From NCBI GenBank assembly GCA_031119515.1, contig JAVHXR010000063.1, positions 2,116-10,455 on the forward strand: a DNA stretch of 8,340 bases. The letters run 5' to 3'. Shown here in pieces: positions 5,499 through 8,340 of this stretch. The notes below the pieces were generated by a model. It did no database searches. It had not been told where the DNA came from and was given only the letters and a program-made list of their open reading frames with translations. The DNA is from Propionicimonas sp. (GTDB taxonomy: Bacteria > Actinomycetota > Actinomycetes > Propionibacteriales > Propionibacteriaceae). Within the stretch, counting starts at the first letter, position 1, and each line of letters begins with the position of its first letter. A program made the position numbers and the translations under genes.

Positions 5499-6878
5499 GT
5501 GGCAAGCCGCCTCGACAACGTCATCACCCTCACCAAGCGCCGCGGGTTCGTCTACCCGTGCGGCGAGATCTACGGAGGCACCAGGGCCGCCTGGGACTAC
5601 GGTCCCTACGGCGTGGAGCTGAAGGAGAACATCAAGCGCCAGTGGTGGCGTTCGGTGGTGCAGGGTCGCGACGACGTGGTCGGCCTGGACTCCTCGATCA
5701 TCCTGCCGCGGCAGGTCTGGGTGGCCTCCGGCCACGTCGGTGTCTTCTCCGATCCGCTGACCGAGTGCCTGTCGTGCCACAAGCGGTTCCGGGCCGACCA
5801 GCTCGAGGAGGCGTTCGAGTTCAAGAAGGGCCGCAAGCCGTCCGGCCTGGAGGAGATCAACTGTCCCGAGTGCGGCACCCTCGGGCGGTTCACCGTGCCG
5901 CGCGACTTCAACATGATGCTGAAGACCTACCTCGGCGTGATCGAGGACGAGTCCGGGCTGCACTACCTGCGTCCCGAGACCGCGCAGGGCATCTTCGTGA
6001 ACTTCAAGAACGTCGAGAACACCTCGCGGATGAAGGTGCCGTTCGGCATCGGGCAGGTCGGCAAGAGTTTCCGCAACGAGATCACCCCGGGCAACTTCAT
6101 CTTCCGCACCCGCGAGTTCGAGCAGATGGAGATGGAGTTCTTCGTCAAGCCGGGGACGGACGAGGAGTGGCACCAGCACTGGATCGACGCCCGCACCGCC
6201 TGGTACACCGACCTCGGCATCAAGCCGGAGAACCTGCGCCACTACGAGCACCCCAAGGAGAAGCTCTCGCACTACTCCAAGCGGACCGTCGACATCGAGT
6301 ACAACTTCGGCTTCGTCGGCGGCGACGGCTGGGGCGAGCTGGAGGGCATCGCCAATCGGACCGACTTCGATCTCGGAACCCACTCCGAGCACTCCGGGAC
6401 CGACCTGTCGTACTTCGAGCAGGCCACCGGCGAACGCTACCTGCCGTACGTCATCGAGCCGGCGGCAGGCCTGACGCGTTCGCTGATGGCGTTCCTGGTC
6501 GAGTCCTACACCGAGGACGAGGCACCCAACACCAAGGGCGGCGTGGACACCCGGACGGTGCTGAAGCTCGACCCGAGGCTGTCGCCGGTGAAGGCCGCTG
6601 TGCTGCCGCTGTCGCGCAACGAGGCGCTGTCGCCGAAGGCGCGTGACCTGTCCGCCGAGCTGCGCAAGTTCTGGAACGTCGAGTTCGACGACGCCCAGGC
6701 GATCGGACGCCGCTACCGTCGCCAGGACGAGATCGGGACGCCGTTCTGCATCACGGTGGACTTCGACACCCTGGACGACCAGGCCGTCACGATCCGCGAC
6801 CGGGACTCCATGTCCCAGGAGCGGGTGGCGCTCGACCAGGTGCGCGCCTACCTCGGCGCCCGTCTGGTGGGCTGCTGA
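5499..6878 (+). CDS. glyS: Glycine--tRNA ligase (homodimeric alpha2 type)
   Basis: A 459-residue class II aminoacyl-tRNA synthetase that charges tRNA-Gly with glycine in the cytoplasm. It is the single-chain, eukaryote-like form typical of actinobacteria, not the alpha2beta2 form. It opens RLDNVITLTKRRGFVYPCGEIYGG, continuing AAWDYGPYGVELK (30-42). Cysteine pairs Cys90/Cys93 and Cys122/Cys125 form a likely zinc site. RPETAQGIF is at 158-166. Motif 2 is FRNEITPGNFIFRTREFEQ (191-209), the glycine-pocket segment is WGELEGIANRTDFDL (278-292), and motif 3 is GLTRSL (324-329). The anticodon-binding domain spans about 355-455 and ends VTIRDRDSMSQERVALDQVR. All key motifs are present. The stop codon overlaps the first bases of the 96-bp repeat that follows. 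Confidence 0.97.
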   Translation: MASRLDNVITLTKRRGFVYPCGEIYGGTRAAWDYGPYGVELKENIKRQWWRSVVQGRDDVVGLDSSIILPRQVWVASGHVGVFSDPLTECLSCHKRFRADQLEEAFEFKKGRKPSGLEEINCPECGTLGRFTVPRDFNMMLKTYLGVIEDESGLHYLRPETAQGIFVNFKNVENTSRMKVPFGIGQVGKSFRNEITPGNFIFRTREFEQMEMEFFVKPGTDEEWHQHWIDARTAWYTDLGIKPENLRHYEHPKEKLSHYSKRTVDIEYNFGFVGGDGWGELEGIANRTDFDLGTHSEHSGTDLSYFEQATGERYLPYVIEPAAGLTRSLMAFLVESYTEDEAPNTKGGVDTRTVLKLDPRLSPVKAAVLPLSRNEALSPKARDLSAELRKFWNVEFDDAQAIGRRYRRQDEIGTPFCITVDFDTLDDQAVTIRDRDSMSQERVALDQVRAYLGARLVGC

Positions 6879-7094
6879 CGCCTTGCGTCCAGGGGCTGTC
6901 TCCTTTGCCGGTCGTTCCGGTTCGCGGGGACGGTTCCGAAGCCGGTTCACTGGAACCGTCCCCGGTGAATCAGACGCTTTGCGTTCAGGGACTGTCTCCT
7001 TTGCCGGTCCTTGCGGTTCGCGGGGACGGTTCCGATGCCGGTTCACGGGGACGGTTCCGAAGCCGGTTCACTGGAACCGTCCCCGGTGAACCGG
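6877..7094. repeat. 96-bp tandem duplication with nested 25-bp repeats and hairpins
   Basis: Two units begin at 6877 and 6973, giving a 96-bp period. Over the first 74 bases they differ at 6 positions (about 92% identity). Each starts GACGCYTTGCGTYCAGGG, runs through CTGTCTCCTTTGCCGG and ends in a hairpin with 13-bp arms CGGGGACGGTTCC / GGAACCGTCCCCG. The arms are 6925-6937 with 6952-6964, and 7046-7058 with 7073-7085. Unit 2 carries an extra 25-bp tandem copy (7021-7045 and 7046-7070, one mismatch). Unit 1 begins inside the glyS stop codon. It fills the gap between glyS and the dusB promoter. Open frames through it are low-complexity Arg/Gly/Pro translations and are not genes. Confidence 0.9.
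7038..7094. terminator. Long hairpin at the end of repeat unit 2, likely glyS terminator
   Basis: Bases 7038-7058 pair with 7073-7094 as a nearly perfect inverted repeat (21 against 22 bases, one bulged C) around a 14-nt loop. The extended arm exists only because the 25-bp sub-repeat is duplicated in this unit. It stands 26 bp before the dusB -10 box and could stop transcripts from glyS. There is no U-tract. Confidence 0.55.
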
Positions 7095-7120
7095 GAATGG
7101 GGGACGCGGGGGCGGCCGGG

Positions 7121-7126
7121 TAGGGT
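7121..7126 (+). promoter_or_regulatory. Candidate -10 box of dusB (leaderless)
   Basis: TAGGGT, a TAnnnT match, ends seven bases before ATG 7134, and no Shine-Dalgarno lies between them. Transcription would start at or one base before the ATG. This also argues against the much longer in-frame extension upstream, which would translate the repeats. Confidence 0.5.
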
Positions 7127-7133
7127 GGCCCAG

Positions 7134-8279
7134 ATGTCTGGAGATGTGCTCACCGCCCCGCTGCGGCTCGGCGCGCTCACGATCGACACGCCGGTCGTGC
7201 TGGCGCCGATGGCCGGGATCACCAACGCCGCCTACCGGCAGCTGTGTCGCGAGCAGGGGGCCGGCCTGTACGTCTGCGAGATGATCACCTCCCGCGGCAT
7301 CGTGGAGCGGATCCCGAAGACCTTCGACATGCTGCGGTTCGACCCGGGCGAGACGGTGCGCTCCGTCCAGCTCTACGGCGTCGACGCGGACGTCATGGCG
7401 CGAGCGGCGGTGATCCTCTGCGAGGAGTTCGGGGTCGGCCACATCGACCTCAACTTCGGCTGCCCGGTCCCGAAGGTCACCCGGCGCGGCGGCGGGGGCG
7501 TGCTGCCCTGGAAGCGCGACCGGCTGGCCGCGATCCTGCAGGCGACCGTCAGCGCGGCCGCGCCGTACGGAGTCCCGGTCACGATGAAGACCAGGCTCGG
7601 CATCGACCAGGAACACCTGACCTACCTCGACGCCGGACGGATCGCGCAGGACGCGGGGTGCGCTGCGGTCGCCCTGCACGCCCGGACGGTCAAGCAGGCG
7701 TACTCCGGCGAGGCCGACTGGGAGACGATCGGGACGCTCGTCGCCGAACTCGACATCCCCGTGCTGGGCAACGGCGACATCTGGGAGGCCTCGGACGCGC
7801 TCGAGATGGTGCGCCGGACCGGCTGCGCCGGCGTCGTCATCGGACGCGGCTGCCTGGGCCGGCCGTGGCTCTTCCGCGACCTCGCCGACGCGTTCGCCGG
7901 CCGCGACACCCGGACGCTGCCGACCCTCGGCGAGGTGGCGGCAATGGTGCGCCGCCACGCCGAACTGATGGCCGACCTGTACGGCGAGAAACACGGCCTG
8001 ACCGACCTGCGCAAACACATGGCCTGGTACTTCAAGGGCTTCCCCGTGGGCGGCGACACCCGACGGGCGCTGGCGATGGTGTCCTCGCTGGCAGAACTGG
8101 ACGAGAACCTGGCCCGGCTCGACCCCGACATCGGCTTCCCGGTCGGCGAGCTGTCCTCCCCGCGTGGCCGCCAGGGCACCCCGCGCGACAGGGTCGTGCT
8201 GCCGTACGGCTGGCTGGACTCGACCGAGCTGGGCGACCAGGACCTCAGCGCGGCCGAATCCGACGCCTCCGGCGGCTGA
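7134..8279 (+). CDS. dusB: tRNA-dihydrouridine synthase, DusB family
   Basis: A 381-residue flavoenzyme that reduces specific uridines of tRNA to dihydrouridine using FMN and NADPH. The TIM barrel shows APMAGITNAAYRQLCRE (24-40), SVQLYG (77-82), IDLNFGCPVPKVTRRGGG (104-121) with catalytic Cys110, MKTRLGID (151-158), LHARTVKQAYSGEADW (181-196), LGNGDIW (211-217) and VIGRGCLGRPWLF (235-247). The C-terminal helical tRNA-binding domain spans about 250-325 with KHMAWYFKGFP (294-304). A Ser/Asp/Gly-rich tail (about 360-381) after LPYGWLDS is probably disordered. The open frame extends upstream to 7011, but those codons lie in the repeat. The start at 7134 matches the conserved protein and the -10 spacing. 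It follows glyS, an order also seen in other actinobacteria. Confidence 0.94.
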   Translation: MSGDVLTAPLRLGALTIDTPVVLAPMAGITNAAYRQLCREQGAGLYVCEMITSRGIVERIPKTFDMLRFDPGETVRSVQLYGVDADVMARAAVILCEEFGVGHIDLNFGCPVPKVTRRGGGGVLPWKRDRLAAILQATVSAAAPYGVPVTMKTRLGIDQEHLTYLDAGRIAQDAGCAAVALHARTVKQAYSGEADWETIGTLVAELDIPVLGNGDIWEASDALEMVRRTGCAGVVIGRGCLGRPWLFRDLADAFAGRDTRTLPTLGEVAAMVRRHAELMADLYGEKHGLTDLRKHMAWYFKGFPVGGDTRRALAMVSSLAELDENLARLDPDIGFPVGELSSPRGRQGTPRDRVVLPYGWLDSTELGDQDLSAAESDASGG

Positions 8280-8289
8280 CCCGGACCTG

Positions 8290-8340
8290 CTACCCAGCGA
8301 GGGCGACCGTCGCCGCCGTGAGCGCGGCGTCTTTACCTGT
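8290..8340 (-). CDS. Possible C-terminus of a minus-strand gene running out of the window
   Basis: On the minus strand 8340-8290 reads TGKDAALTAATVALAG then TAG. The Ala-rich end looks like a protein C-terminus, which would make the next gene convergent with dusB. The evidence is only 16 codons, and the first three (ACA GGT AAA) are not the GC-ending codons preferred here. Alternatives are a plus-strand gene starting at GTG 8318, or non-coding sequence with the hairpin CGCCGC (8311-8316) / GCGGCG (8324-8329) followed by TCTTT as a dusB terminator. Confidence 0.25.
   Translation of the reverse strand, partial: TGKDAALTAATVALAG

Noticed and set aside
5328..7046. 572-codon minus-strand open frame antisense to glyS
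   Set aside because: It starts inside the 96-bp repeat (NRHRNRPREP-type residues) and mirrors glyS; there is no domain and no ribosome site.
6643..7123. Open frames through the glyS-dusB repeats (FTGTVP, GDGSEAGS repeats)
   Set aside because: They are translations of the nucleotide repeat in several frames, with substitutions that do not respect codons.
7011..7133. N-terminal extension of DusB by 41 residues
   Set aside because: The extra residues are encoded by the repeat and lie upstream of the TAGGGT -10 box; DusB homology starts just after 7134.

Overview
The window is very GC-rich bacterial DNA with GTG starts, few A/T-ending codons and long spurious open frames on the non-coding strands. 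Protein types and the order recO - small monooxygenase-like gene - glycyl-tRNA synthetase - tRNA-dihydrouridine synthase point to an actinobacterium, probably near Propionibacteriales. That placement is an inference from gene content, not a phylogeny.

Left part (1-2443): at the left edge is the 5' part of a GntR-type regulator on the minus strand. It has recognisable homology but no start codon and no first half of its DNA-binding domain, and it is cut off in an extreme G/C homopolymer and hairpin zone. To its right, a two-gene minus-strand operon carries a cytoplasmic SIMPL (DUF541) protein followed 9 bp later by an aldo/keto reductase. Divergent from it on the plus strand is a UPF0303 / heme-degrading-domain protein (DUF336 fold). 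A long symmetrical hairpin at 2406-2443 separates that gene from the convergent kinase.

Middle (2478-4204): a complete FGGY-family carbohydrate kinase on the minus strand with a perfect Shine-Dalgarno. It stands alone, with no transporter, isomerase or sugar regulator beside it. It is divergent from recO.

Right part (4205-8279): four plus-strand housekeeping-type genes: recO (recombination repair), an antibiotic-biosynthesis-monooxygenase-like protein, glyS (glycyl-tRNA synthetase, alpha2 type) and dusB (tRNA-dihydrouridine synthase). Two unrelated intergenic repeat clusters interrupt this run. One is a 20-bp-period array ending in a CCCGGG palindrome after recO. The other is a 96-bp tandem duplication with nested 25-bp repeats and a very long hairpin after glyS. 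They bracket the monooxygenase-glyS pair. The last 61 bases hold no complete gene; a minus-strand C-terminus may begin there.

The window shows two initiation styles. Five genes have a TAnnnT-like -10 hexamer ending 6-7 nt before the start codon and no well-placed Shine-Dalgarno, as expected for leaderless mRNAs. The kinase and glyS have near-perfect Shine-Dalgarno sequences. I see no CRISPR array, prophage, transposase, tRNA or rRNA gene, and no clear new multi-gene system. The most unusual material is the intergenic repeats and the broken regulator.
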